The notes under the pieces are model-generated. The model made no database searches. It was not told the DNA's origin and saw nothing but the letters and a program-made list of their open reading frames with translations. A stretch of DNA of 64,000 nucleotides, taken from positions 27,194,247-27,258,246 of the forward strand of contig NC_091941.1 of NCBI RefSeq assembly GCF_041260155.1, written 5' to 3'. Position numbers and translations under genes: made by a program. The stretch is from Ptychodera flava (taxonomy: Eukaryota; Hemichordata; Enteropneusta; Ptychoderidae). Of this stretch, positions 1 to 43,288 are shown piece by piece (the first letter of the stretch is position 1; the number at the start of each line of letters is the position of its first letter).

Positions 1-20
1 TCATTGCTATTATTTTATAG

Positions 21-81
21 TTTTGGCGATGCCAGTGAATTTGTAGATGCAGAAAACATCTTGGACCACTATGCTGGATAA
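21..81 (+). CDS. Candidate last coding exon of a gene entering from the left
   Basis: A splice acceptor (TTTTATAG, ending at base 20) is followed by one leftover base and 19 open codons beginning FGDASEFVDAENILDHYAG, then TAA at 79-81. The composition (acidic, no low complexity) looks like real protein, and a canonical AATAAA lies 190 bases downstream at 270-275, as expected for a terminal exon. I do not recognise the family from 19 residues. It could be chance, because no upstream exon is available inside the window. Confidence 0.42.
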
Positions 82-269
82 TCAGATACATTATCAGTAA
101 TAATCTGGAAGTATGATGTCACAAAATTCACTGCTATTGACAAAGCTATAATATAAGAGAGAATTTCATGTAAAACCACCACTACTTTAATCCAGTTGAT
201 CCTTGTAATCCTCTTAGGAAGACTGACAATCTGAATTTTGAGACATCCAATGATTTCTCTCATCCTCTA

Positions 270-275
270 AATAAA
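270..275 (+). terminator. Candidate polyadenylation signal AATAAA
   Basis: A canonical AATAAA hexamer lies downstream of the putative terminal exon at 21-81. Position and strand fit a short 3' UTR for that transcript. The hexamer is common in AT-rich DNA, so it supports the exon call but does not prove it. Confidence 0.35.
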
Positions 276-1773
276 CTGCCATTGAGATTTCTTGGAGCCT
301 CTCCTCTGAGAATCCATTCTAAACAGGGAATAGACAGTACACGAGCTGACATACAAACAACACTCACACTTTGGGTGACAATTGAGGGCCAAAAAAAATC
401 CACAAAGAATCGAGATAAGAGACAAGAGATGACAATATTGAAACTGGCTATCATGTACATGATGTACAATTTTTATTACATTAATTGCTAGGGATACTCT
501 AGCCACGTGATGGTGTCAATTTTACATATACAAATATGGTTGGATATTACATCTACCAACAAACTCTCTGGAAACATGAGTTGCATCTACCATTGCGGTG
601 AATTCAACTTTTACATCACTGGTATTTTATTTATAACATGGGTTATAAAATATATATCTGTACAAAATAACAATGGAAAAAAAATGAGTTTATATAAATA
701 TATATTAGTATGTGAACATAATTAAACAGTTCCGCTGTCACTAGGTATAAATATGCAAACAGTTCAACATCCCAGATATAAAATTGAAATACTGATATGG
801 AAAAATGTGAAAGGTTATTTTGTTTTTGTTATGTTACATACATGTATATTTCTGCTCTCCTTCAAGCATTCTACTCTTGCTATCATTAAGCATTTGGCAC
901 ATGCACCATTACAGTGTAGAGAGCTCACAAAGATGCCCAGCAGTTTGTTTGTGGATTATGCAAAAAACCATGGATTATGATTGGTGAGTTGATACATGAT
1001 CTGAAATTCTTATCCCAGCATGTAAATCCTACAGAAGAACAGGTGATTTTTTGCACGACTCGAAGCATCATACCCAACGATGTGTTTTAGTTTCTTGGGA
1101 CTACTACATGGTTCAAGGCAAATCTCAAATTGAGACAAAATTGTTGAAATGTTGTGCAATATTTTTCATGCAATTTTCTGTTTTTTTCACAGACATGATT
1201 ATGATTTATCATTTCAGGTCATTGCATAGATACTGCATAGATGGGTCTACGGCAGATATGGCTCATATTCAAATCTTTCCTAAAGTAGTAAAAAAAGATT
1301 GCATAGTTCAGCATGTATAAAGTTGGTGACTTTCCTGTGGAAAAAAAGCCAATAAAACAGGTAATATTTGTAGTTACTGCAGTAAATATATGGTCAAGTA
1401 TTTAGATACACTTATATATGTTTCCTGTTGCAAATGCATCGATTGAGTCCACAAGCTTTTCGGTAAACTTGTCCTGAAGACAAAATATCAATGATTGTAT
1501 AGAATGGCCAGAGCTAGCAAATTCTGCTGATGGGCATGTTAGTATTCTAGTACTCTGGGCTTCAAAGTTAGTCTTCCTAACTGAAAATAATACAAAGTCA
1601 ACTTGTAACGTGAGCTTTCAGAGAAATGCTTTTAAAGTTGGTCATATAACAAAAGATGTTTCTGCCATATTGTTCCAAATGGTGTGTTTTGAAAAATTTA
1701 CTGTTGTATGTGCTTGGTGAAATGAAGTTCACTGTGTCTTGTTGTATTCCATATCTGGATGTCTGTACAAATA

Positions 1774-1811
1774 TTGTGTGTGTAAGTGAGTGTGTGTGTG
1801 CATGTGTGTGT
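1774..1811. repeat. Imperfect (GT)n microsatellite
   Basis: A run of GTGTGT interrupted by AAGTGA and CA. It lies in intergenic sequence and no gene depends on it. Confidence 0.85.
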
Positions 1812-1921
1812 GGCATATCTTTATCTTTGCCAATTTCAACATAGAGTAGCTGGAGCTTATCAAAACGCTGTCATGGTAACGTCTTGTTATAGCAAATCTT
1901 ACGATTCTACATCCCTTCACC

Positions 1922-1979
1922 GTGTATCCCCATGGTCACTCTGTGATGCAGTGTATCCCCATGGTCATTCTGTGATATC
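1922..1979. repeat. 29-bp tandem duplication
   Basis: Two adjacent copies of a 29-base unit that starts GTGTATCCCCATGGTCA; they differ at a few positions near the ends. It looks like a simple local duplication. Confidence 0.8.
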
Positions 1980-4820
1980 TTCTTGGAAAACAGTGTGGAA
2001 CACTATTTGCCCAGAACATGTAAAACTTTCCAAAAATCTCACTTTGTAAAACGTTTGAACATTTGACAAATATTCAAAATAATTACAAACAGCAGTAAAT
2101 TGTGCAACAAAGACAAAATTGTGCTGAAATAAATTCTATCTCTGAGTTTCCTGTAAGAAATACTGTTTTGGTATTTGTTTGTTTTTATATCCCTTTGAAA
2201 TATTTGACATTTGTTTACTCTCTATTATTGTACCTTATACACACCAAAACCAGAATGCGCCACCATCTACCTCTGTACATCCAAAACTGTTACTTATCAA
2301 TCCACAACCAACACCCAGCATAAAAGCCTTGTTAACCAAGTTGTCAGGTTTCAAAAAAACGCAAGTCAAAGTTCACAGCACTTTCAGCACTGCACTTCCA
2401 GAGTCATTTTATATTTACAGTTGGTGTACCGTTTCATGGTCTCTCTCATAGTCCTCATTGGCTTACGTAACAAATCCTTTTATACATCCGCCCTCAACAA
2501 CAGAACCTAGCAGAGTGAGCAAGCTCGTAACCTCACTTCAGTAGGCTCTATTGTTGGGGCACAAATAATGAAGTTAAGACTTTCATGGACCCCATGTCAC
2601 ATGACTGTGATGATGAAAAAGAATACAATGTAATCAAAAAAGATTTTTCTGGAACTTAACCAGTCCATGGCACCTGAAAATTCAAATATGGAAATTACTG
2701 AAATAGGTATATCTTGACTTTTTTCACAAACAATAAGGACAGTGTTTCATTATCATTTGCACAAAACATGGAGCAGACATGCCTAGGAACCTGTAAAACT
2801 AAATTAGAAAGCTGTTGGACTAGCATTTTATAAAAAAGTATATTCTGACAAAAGAAAGAGAAAACTGCCCTTAAAATTTGCAAGTAAAAATGTCAATTTT
2901 CAATTTTCACAAGTCAAAATTAAATCACTCTTGGTAACCTATTGAAATCTTTGAAAGCTATTACTCAAGCAGTTCTGAAAAATATGTTTTGACAGAAAAT
3001 AACAAAACTGGGCTCAATATTGATATATTTAGATTCCTTTATCATTTGGATATGTGTTATTCAGGTATTATCCTAAATAACCTAAAATCCAAATCAACAT
3101 CTATCAGTTGTTCCTGAAAAAATTCTTAAAAATACAAATGTGCAAATGTTAGGCTTATTTGAACAAATACTGAATGCATTGTTGCTGCCAACATATATAA
3201 CAATTATCATAGAAATAGCTCTGTAATTAATGAAAAATCATTATTACCCAATCTTTTCATAATTCTGGAAGCCATACCTATGAGATACCACTTGGTTCTA
3301 GATAATTATCCAAACATTCTTAATACTAAAGCTGGTCAGATTTGGTACAATAAGCTTTGAGTTATGAGCTCAACAAATTTCGTCTACAGACCGTTGGACT
3401 GACGAACAGATGGACAGACAGATACACACACAGACTGACAAGGTGATGACATTGGCCACCTAGTATACCTCCGACACATAGGAGCCAAAAAGCTCATTAC
3501 GTAAGCCCATGAGAACTGTGAGAGAGTCCAACCACTACAGAGATAACTCTGAGATGGTCAGCTTAATTCAATTCTGTGCAGACAGTTGATTTTGTTACAG
3601 TACTCTCTTTAAAACCATTGCACTGATAGGAAAGACCACAGCTTCTCTCCTTATTGATTCCAAATGATTGCAAACTCACGGAAGATTCTCTGTCATATCC
3701 AAGAATGCAGTAGCTCAGCCTATAGAATCTTGCTGGTCTGATAAAAAAATTATATAAAAAGGACAAATATTGTACAGCATCTGATGATATAAACTTGAAC
3801 ACCAAATGGAAACACGAGATTGAATCAAAAACCCAAACCTGTACTTTTATATTTAATTTTACAACACAAGACGTTCACTACATTCTCAGCAACAGACACC
3901 CTTTCAGACAACAGACTTCATCTTTAGATTCCAACCCTATCATCCCCCTCCTGCACAAAGTGGATTCACCTACCATTGTTATCCATGGTAGCTGACATTA
4001 GACAGAGGGGTAACTGGGCTCAAACCAATTGCACTTTAGGCAGCAATAAAATTCTCTGCGACATGATTGTATAAAAATATTACAAAGCATTTGGAGGCAA
4101 GCCAAAATAAAATTTCTCAGTTAGGCATCTCAAATTGAGAACAAACTATCATCAATCATAGATTTAAAACATTTTCTCACATTTGTCATAAAAATGTACT
4201 TCCCAATAATTCCTCAATAGTGACGTGTACCCTCATTAGGAACTTAAAGCACTCTTAAAATAGTCTATAGTAATTACATGAAACGTTTCCTCTGTTTGAA
4301 TCGAGCTAAACCATTAACGGTTTTAAAAAATTTGAATTTCATGATTTGTTGGAGGAAGACAGTAAAACATTTGATCTATTTATAGAAAATTAGTTTGCAG
4401 CACTGTTAAAGTGACAATACATAAAGCCTGTTTCGTTTAACGTTTGATTATACGTGGCAAGTTAGTGAGTTTTTATGAAAACAAGGTGAGTTAGTGATTG
4501 CTATGAAAGTACAGTGACTACAATGTGAACAATAATAATGATCACACTCATAACGTAATGAATATTGAAGAGTATTTGGAACAATTACGATTTCAGATAC
4601 AAAGATTTACATGAGACAAGAACACAAAAAAAAGATTAAAAATAAGATTGCATGGGATAAAATGGATTCCATGGAATTATTATGACTCTTCCATGGAATA
4701 GCAATCTCTACAAAATTAAAATGCTGGGATACAGGAAAGTCCAGAAAAAAATGATCACATTTAGGAAAGAGCAACTATTGTTGACAAACTGAGTTGTGAC
4801 AAGAAATGCATCTGTATAAT

Positions 4821-37320
<32,500 letters not shown>

Positions 37321-37990
37321 CGTTGTACCTTGATGACTGCATAAAAATTTCCCTGAAAGGTCAAACGGACGGAAGACGGTTGAAGGATGAATTACTGTTC
37401 CACGCAAGTTAACCGAAGTTGACTCTGGTCCGTCTGCTGAAAGTTACTGTCCCACTGATCAGTTCTTGCCCTGGGAACGCCAGACTTCGGGCTACGTCCG
37501 TTGTTGGCGCTATTTACATAAGCTTACTACTTGTCCACTTACGGGCTGTTGTAAAACTGAAACACTCTATGTGATAGAGAGACCGTGGGTAAAACAGGTA
37601 AAAGAAATATGTGAAACAAACAGTTGGGTGCATAATATACCCTGGAAGATCAAAGCTGTCCCGTTATCCTTTTATTCTGCACTATGATCTGGAAGGAATT
37701 TCCTTCATGCCGAGGCGTAAAGAATGCTTATATTTGGCAGTCCGACCGCCGGTGGCAAGACGTGTCTCAGAGTATCGAGCACTGTAATAACCATTTGATT
37801 TTATTAAAACTGAAAACGGTGCAACAGGGTTGCAGATTACCTCATGTACAGTTTCCTATGGATGGGGGGGGGAGACTTTTTTTACATGTATGGGTTTCCG
37901 AAGGGGTGTATTTAAAATTAACCTCTTTGGTAAATGTATCTCCCACGCGTTCTTATTTGAACCTTTTCACACTTGTGATCACCTACCCTC

Positions 37991-37993
<3 letters not shown>

Positions 37994-38038
<45 letters not shown>
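37994..38038. repeat. (CT)n microsatellite
   Basis: A pure CT dinucleotide run of about 45 bases. It inflates overlapping Ser/Leu and Arg/Glu reading frames on both strands, none of which is coding. Confidence 0.92.
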
Positions 38039-38042
<4 letters not shown>

Positions 38043-38588
38043 TAACACCAGAACGCTCATACATTTTATATTTTCGAGCATAAAGTATGAAAGAATTTGT
38101 TTTCCTCAGTCTTTGCAACCAACTGGCAATCAGGTGAAATACTATCATCGTAACTCGTATTTGCAAAACATTATTTTTAGTGTAATTGTGTGCAATTTGA
38201 AAGCGATACTTCACTCCCATGCCTCTTCCTTATATTGAATTTCATAATCATAGCAGCAAGTTTTGCCCTGTCATGTTTGTTCAAAATACCATTCAAATTG
38301 CCGGGTTGGTCATTCCTTTAAAATTTGATATGAGAACTAAGGGTACGCTTTCACTGCGCTTATTACATATAATGTGGGCCTACATTGAAGGCCTATATCA
38401 ATATTGTTAAATGTAATTTACAACGGTGGAACTTACGTTCAACTCGGACACTACTATCAACTGTTCCAGAAATTAACATAGTACAATTGTCTTCAAAATT
38501 GCCAAGAACCAATCTATCAAAACACTATTAAAAAAATTAAAACTGTTATAGTGATTCATTATACTAACATTCAATCATTGAGTTTGAT

Positions 38589-38611
38589 CATAGACCGTCG
38601 AGGGTCTATGG
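38589..38611. repeat. Perfect short hairpin CATAGACC...GGTCTATG
   Basis: An 8-bp perfect stem around GTCGAGG. A similar GC-rich hairpin (CATGGTCC/GGACCATG) sits at 42498-42518. The function of both is unknown. Confidence 0.6.
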
Positions 38612-38919
38612 TTTGATGCGGTGCCGAAGAATTCATACTGTTAGGAATAAACGCAAGCCTTACTACGGGAATCTATAATAGCCTTGACAATCTGTATTTT
38701 TGTGATTTAATTTATTATTCACGAGAGACATAGTAAGTGAGGGCAAGCAGACGTGCAGTTGCTATACATGGGCGTCTGACGTCACGTACGGAAAACAAAA
38801 TTTATTTAACAGCATCTGTAAACTTGTTTCAGCAACGAAAGATATGAGGAGCTCAAGTTAAGATATCCTTCCATGTCTCTCTGCGCGCATTTGCTCCGGG
38901 AAAACCTACGTACTTTTAA

Positions 38920-39151
38920 CCCTTTGAGCGCCTAAGTCAATGTTTGTCTCCTTTAGAAAATATACTTTTAGAAAATATACTCCAGTCAATATTTTTCAGA
39001 TTTTTGTCAAAATTTTGATAAAAAACTGTAGTCGATGAAACGTGATGTCCATTTGGTCCAAAATTATCAAAAAATTGCAGAAAAACTCATAGAAAAATTG
39101 AAAAAATGTTGCACTAAAATTTTAGTCGGAACAATTACAGCACTCAAAAGG
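38920..39151. mobile_element. piggyBac-like MITE, copy 3 (TTAA target duplication intact)
   Basis: 232 bp starting CCCTTTGAGCGCC and ending CACTCAAAAGG, with TTAA on both sides (38916-38919 and 39152-39155). This is the cleanest copy for defining the family boundaries. It contains an internal short duplication of AGAAAATATACT and has no ORF. Confidence 0.85.
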
Positions 39152-40408
39152 TTAATAAGCCTACAGCAACGCCATCCGAAATGTTCCGACTGTTTAAAAA
39201 CTTAGACCAAATTTACGTCATTACATACGGTTAATTTTCCGTGCTCTAAAGTTATGGATAGAATCGAAGACAAAAGCTGTACGTCATAGGTTTTGTTCGC
39301 AAAATTCGTAAAATTATTTGACTATCCATACACCAACGACGTCAAAGTAGTAGTCCTGTAGAAACTAACATTTTATATCAGAAGTGTAAATTCACAGGTC
39401 TAAATTTTAAAATGGGAAGTATAATTTAATGAGAAGTAGGATATCCATGCCACGCATTTGATGATGATGTTTGAAGTGAGCACTTCATACAAATTTGATG
39501 TTAGCAATACACGACAACGCTGGAAATCTGACTTTTAAGCGGAAAGTTGACATTTTGAATGGCTAAATCTAGAGCTTGAAGTCTAAAACATGAGAAGTGA
39601 GACAAAAGCTCCGTTGTATAGATGGATCCATATTAAAACAAATACTTTAGACCTAAAATAAAAAGCATAAAACCGACAGAACTTTACAATATTTTGGGAT
39701 TCACTCACTCTGCAAATTGTCCTTCGATTGTGTATATATATCCCCCGATAGAGTCAATTTGCATTTCTGATTGTAAGCTTATGTGTAGACCGGCAAACTC
39801 GGACCTCTTTCGTGAGGACACAACGAGTAGAAATATGTCAGTCTGTCTTTATCACGGTTGTTATCTATTCTTCGTCGTGAAGTTCATGAGTCGTTAATTT
39901 AATCAGCGCCATGGCAGCTGGGCTGAGTGATTAATTGAGGACAATACCTGTAATTTGTTATGTATTTTCCATAAATTTTCTTCTTGTTCCGCTCTCAAAA
40001 TCATGACGAACATGCCGCGTATTGTTCAACCCGCCAACACGGTATGTTCATGTGTAATTTCTGATGATTTTTTCTCGGATTGTATAGTCGGGACCAGAAT
40101 TAATTTGTCATCTTTAACACAGAATTTGGTTCACAATGCGTTTCATTTGCAATTTTATCCAAATTTGCAGTTTTTGTCCCCCTCATCGGTCCGATGTTTG
40201 TCAAACCTGATAGCTTGCCTAAAGATGCTTGTTTGCCCTTCACTTTCACTTACAGTTGCTTTCCCGGAGTTGTCTTCTCAATCGCGTCACCTGGACGACA
40301 GACGGTACATACATGCCAAACGTAAAACAGACTAGAGTGTGACGGGCTCAATGTGTAGCCACGTTGACGACCCGTGCCGTCGTTTTTGTCTGACGGGATG
40401 CTGTAGAG

Positions 40409-40532
40409 CAGTAATTTGTAATTCTTTCGTAATTTGTAATACTGCAGTAAATTGTAATAAACTTTGGAGTAATTTGTAATAATTGAACAATCACTGTAGT
40501 GATTGTAATAAAATTTAGAGTAAATTGTAATT
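40409..40532. repeat. Degenerate GTAATTTGTAAT repeat array
   Basis: Variants of AGTAATTTGTAATAA recur about every 25-35 bases, and the tract includes the palindrome AATCACTGTAGTGATT. It is AT-rich and noncoding. It may be an old satellite or transposon end. Confidence 0.6.
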
Positions 40533-40777
40533 AGGGTTTTTTTTGATTAACCAATCTCTAATTTGAATGGTGGTACTAGTCAGTGAGCAATTAAATGTAT
40601 TGCTATTTGTTAAATACCTCTGTGGTCACGTGACCAATTAAGTTGATGTCCTGTCAGTTTGGTTCGGGGATTTGAAGCTTTAGTTGAAACAGTCCCTATG
40701 TACCAACTTCAAGATTAAAGGAAGGGTAATTTTTACAACTTAATATAATTCCCTTTCTTGTTGATTCTTTGTCAATA

Positions 40778-40870
40778 GATGATGATGATGATGATGATGA
40801 TGATGAATAGAATAGAATAGATCTTTATTGAACCGTATGCCAGTCTGGCATATTAGCACATACAATAAAG
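40778..40870. repeat. (GAT)n tract next to a possible retroelement 3' end
   Basis: A (GAT)n run (40778-40805) is followed by AATAGAATAGAATAGATCTTTATTGA and a GCCAGTCTGGC palindrome. The AGATCTTTATTG block resembles LINE or SINE 3' ends read in antisense, but no reverse-transcriptase sequence is present. The retroelement interpretation is inference. Confidence 0.4.
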
Positions 40871-41188
40871 ATATTGAACCTTGAAAAAAGAAACTTCAAG
40901 TCGGACAAGTCGAAATAGAGAAAGAAAAACCTCAAAATCCATTTAGGAATAATATACACTATCTCTTTTCAAAAAACAACAATAAAAATTTTGCCAAAAG
41001 AAACAGCTGTGTCATTGTTTGTCATTATTTCAATAAGTGTTTCAGTTAAACTTTGTTTTTGTGTTTAAAAGCAGAATTTGTATTCTTTCTTTGTTATATA
41101 ATGGGCATTGGAATACTACTATATCCGTCTTCTATCTTAACCTTTTTCGTTACTCTTGCAACATGGGCAGATACGCTTTTCTACTCCC

Positions 41189-41226
<38 letters not shown>
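41189..41226. repeat. (GAT)n microsatellite
   Basis: About twelve GAT triplets, giving artefactual poly-Asp and poly-Ile frames. Confidence 0.92.
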
Positions 41227-41227
<1 letters not shown>

Positions 41228-41390
41228 ATGTTACACAAGATCATCATAAATTTTGAAACCACGTCATGTACAACAAAGATTACCGGGTAGATTGTCGAAT
41301 TCCCTGGACAAAGTGAAATTTTATAGTGTTGTTTATTCCTATGGGGAGGATCGATCTCGGGAGAGGGGGGCACATTTATGTACTAGTCTC

Positions 41391-41430
41391 TAGATCTCGA
41401 CGTCTTTCGGCCTTCGTCGTGGGTTGATGC
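41391..41430. repeat. Diverged half-site of the dispersed CGTCGCTTACGGCC repeat
   Basis: TCTCGACGTCTTTCGGCCTTCGTCGTGGGTTG resembles the left arm at 13528-13608 (TCGTCGCTTTCAGCCTTCATCGTGGGGTTGG). There is no clear palindromic partner nearby. Confidence 0.5.
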
Positions 41431-41729
41431 CAACCTTTTCCGCACTTTTGACTCTGTTTTTCGCCACATATAAACTGTCTTTCAAGGAATCGTTGATAAA
41501 TGTATATTTTACTTCTAGTATCATGTATGTTTACTCTGGTGCAACATTTTACTCCGAATAGGAGTCCCTTCACGGCCGAAGTAGCCGATTTCGTATAATT
41601 TTATCCTGCCTTGATTCTGTAGACTTTTGACATTTGTATTTGGCCATAAATGTAGACCTTTGACTTACATTTCAGAAAATTGAAACAGTTATACTTTGTA
41701 GTTTGAACTGTCCAGAGAATACCTGTACC

Positions 41730-41935
41730 ATGCTCAGTAGTGTGTCCCCACCTGCACCCCTGTGCGTATGTGCGCCAGTCGGCTTCGGTCAGCACTGCGA
41801 GTGCCCTCTGTAGACAAAAGATAGAAATGATAGAGCGCCATTTAATTCATGGCGGCTGTGCGGAACTTGCAGAAAGACGAGGACGCGTTAATATCAACAG
41901 TACGCTGGTCATGGGAAATCTTGGATACTGAATGT
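41730..41935 (+). promoter_or_regulatory. Candidate promoter / 5' UTR of the Ikaros-like gene
   Basis: A CpG-rich stretch with GAGCGCCATTTAATTCATGGCGGCTG includes an ATGGCGGC motif like the YY1-type elements found at many animal 5' ends. A short ORF starts at 41849 (MAAVRNLQKDEDALISTVRW and 14 more residues), without a clear splice donor. The assignment to the downstream gene rests on orientation and distance only. Confidence 0.3.
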
Positions 41936-42497
41936 ATCGATAATACATTCTAGGACGGCCTTGTCATTTATCCATGCTCAGCCACGCATTTCAAGAACGA
42001 GAAGACACTGATGTGAGGGCGAAGATCCCCTGTTCGATTCTGTGAATGTGATTTGTAAACACATTTTCAAGCCATACGGTAATCACTGGTACGTATTAGC
42101 ATCATAAAGGTAGAATGTTTTAGCTCTATGATAGCATGTTTTCTTTTACTTATACGCTCCAAGTTGTCTTTTCGAGGGAAACAGTCATTTCACTACGGTA
42201 TCACACTCGTTCTGAACGGGCGAAAGAGGAAGTGTCTGAGCGAGAAACAACAACCGTGTGCTCGCACCCTGGCGCTCGGCTCTCTCTTCAAGGCCTGCGA
42301 TTGCAATGTACAAGCAAAATGGCTTATTGTCCATTGCAGTCACATTCACACAGGACCGAACGTAGAGTGAGCTAAACCCCTGTGCATGTACTAATCTGTA
42401 TATATAACAGTGTCTCATTGCTACACTACAGGCTATTTATTGTATTTGTGCAGTCATTCTGCTGTCCATGCCAAAATTACATTTAATTTACTTTCTC

Positions 42498-42518
42498 CAT
42501 GGTCCGAGAGGGACCATG
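42498..42518. repeat. Hairpin CATGGTCC-GAGAG-GGACCATG
   Basis: An 8-bp perfect stem around GAGAG, directly before the 32-bp satellite. It resembles the hairpin at 38589-38611 in form. Confidence 0.55.
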
Positions 42519-42535
42519 CTTTCTCTTCGTTGTAC

Positions 42536-42785
42536 TATTCTGAATCCAATTTTGCATCTCACATTTCTATTCTGAATTCAATTTTACAACTCAACATTCT
42601 ATTCTGAATTCAATTTTACAACTCAACATTCTATTCTGAATTCAATTTTACAACTCAACATTCTATTCTGAATTCAATTTTACAACTCAACATTCTATTC
42701 TGAATTCAATTTTACAACTCAACATTCTATTCTGAATTCAATCTTACAACTTGGCATTCTATTCTGAATTCAATTTGACGACTCT
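42536..42785. repeat. 32-bp tandem satellite, about 7-8 copies
   Basis: The unit is ATTCTATTCTGAATTCAATT followed by TTACAACTCAAC. Central copies are nearly identical, and the first and last diverge. There are no spacer-like inserts. It is a minisatellite about 500 bases upstream of the Ikaros-like coding exon. Confidence 0.92.
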
Positions 42786-43250
42786 ACTTTCTGTGTTTCT
42801 TTCTGCATTCTATTTGCATTCTACTACTCTACCTGTTACATCATTTTACAGTTTCACTATTCAACATTATATTTCACTGTTCAAAATTATTACTCTCCAT
42901 TCTTTTAGAATCATTTAACAACTTCCATTTTGCTTTTTGAACCATCGTGTGTAGACCTATGCCAGTTTCGAACTTACAGTTACCCATATTTTGCCATGTC
43001 AACTCAACTTGTGTTGTTTTGCCAACATGAAACCACAAAAGGGTCAGTCGACAGGGGTAATGTGCTTGTAGTGATCAGGGACAGTAAAAGATGGGGTAGA
43101 AATAGCAAGTTTCTGCATAGACGCTGTAGTCAGACTTTTCTATGATTCTGCAAACAGCTTTAAATTGTTGTAATCATGGACTTTAGGATTAGGAGTGAAA
43201 AGACTCATGAAAGCCCAATTTTAACACTTTCTCTTTCATTCCATTTCATT

Positions 43251-43255
43251 TACAG
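43251..43255 (+). other. Splice acceptor that defines the Ikaros-like coding exon
   Basis: A pyrimidine-rich tract (TTTCTCTTTCATTCCATTTC) ends in TTTACAG. The exon begins AATTGATCC. The in-frame TGA at 43259-43261 lies between the acceptor and the ATG at 43289, so upstream exons must be 5' UTR. Confidence 0.65.
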
Positions 43256-43288
43256 AATTGATCCTTGTACCCACAACAACTTTGCACC

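Larger units (their letters stand above)
276..4820. other. Intergenic or 3' UTR sequence without a recognisable gene
   Basis: Only short shadow reading frames without family resemblance occur here. It must contain the 3' UTR of the minus-strand FRMD6-like gene, whose stop is at 4821; no single poly(A) signal stands out. Visible structures are a GT-rich microsatellite at 1774-1811, a 29-bp tandem duplication at 1922-1979, and a GACAGACA-type simple stretch at about 3410-3440. Confidence 0.6.
37321..43255. other. Divergent intergenic region between FRMD6-like and Ikaros-like genes
   Basis: No protein-coding gene was supported. It contains a (CT)n tract (37994-38038), a perfect hairpin (38589-38611), MITE copy 3 (38920-39151), degenerate GTAATTTGTAAT repeats (40409-40532), two (GAT)n tracts, a candidate promoter (41730-41935), a 32-bp satellite (42536-42785) and 5' UTR exon(s) of the Ikaros-like gene that I could not place. 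Confidence 0.55.

Noticed and set aside
37684..38238. 184-codon plus-strand ORF
   Set aside because: It is held open by the (CT)n tract, which yields poly-Ser/Leu. There is no family resemblance and no splice context.
39955..40335. 126-codon plus-strand ORF
   Set aside because: Composition is Ser/Leu/Cys-rich without domain features. It has no good splice borders or related exons nearby.
41849..41953. Short ORF starting MAAVRNLQKDEDALISTVRW
   Set aside because: Plausible-looking start in a CpG-rich patch, but no convincing donor was found and the Ikaros-like exon has its own ATG preceded by an in-frame stop.
42536..42785. CRISPR-like array
   Set aside because: The repeats are directly adjacent without unique spacers, and the genome is eukaryotic. 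This is a minisatellite.
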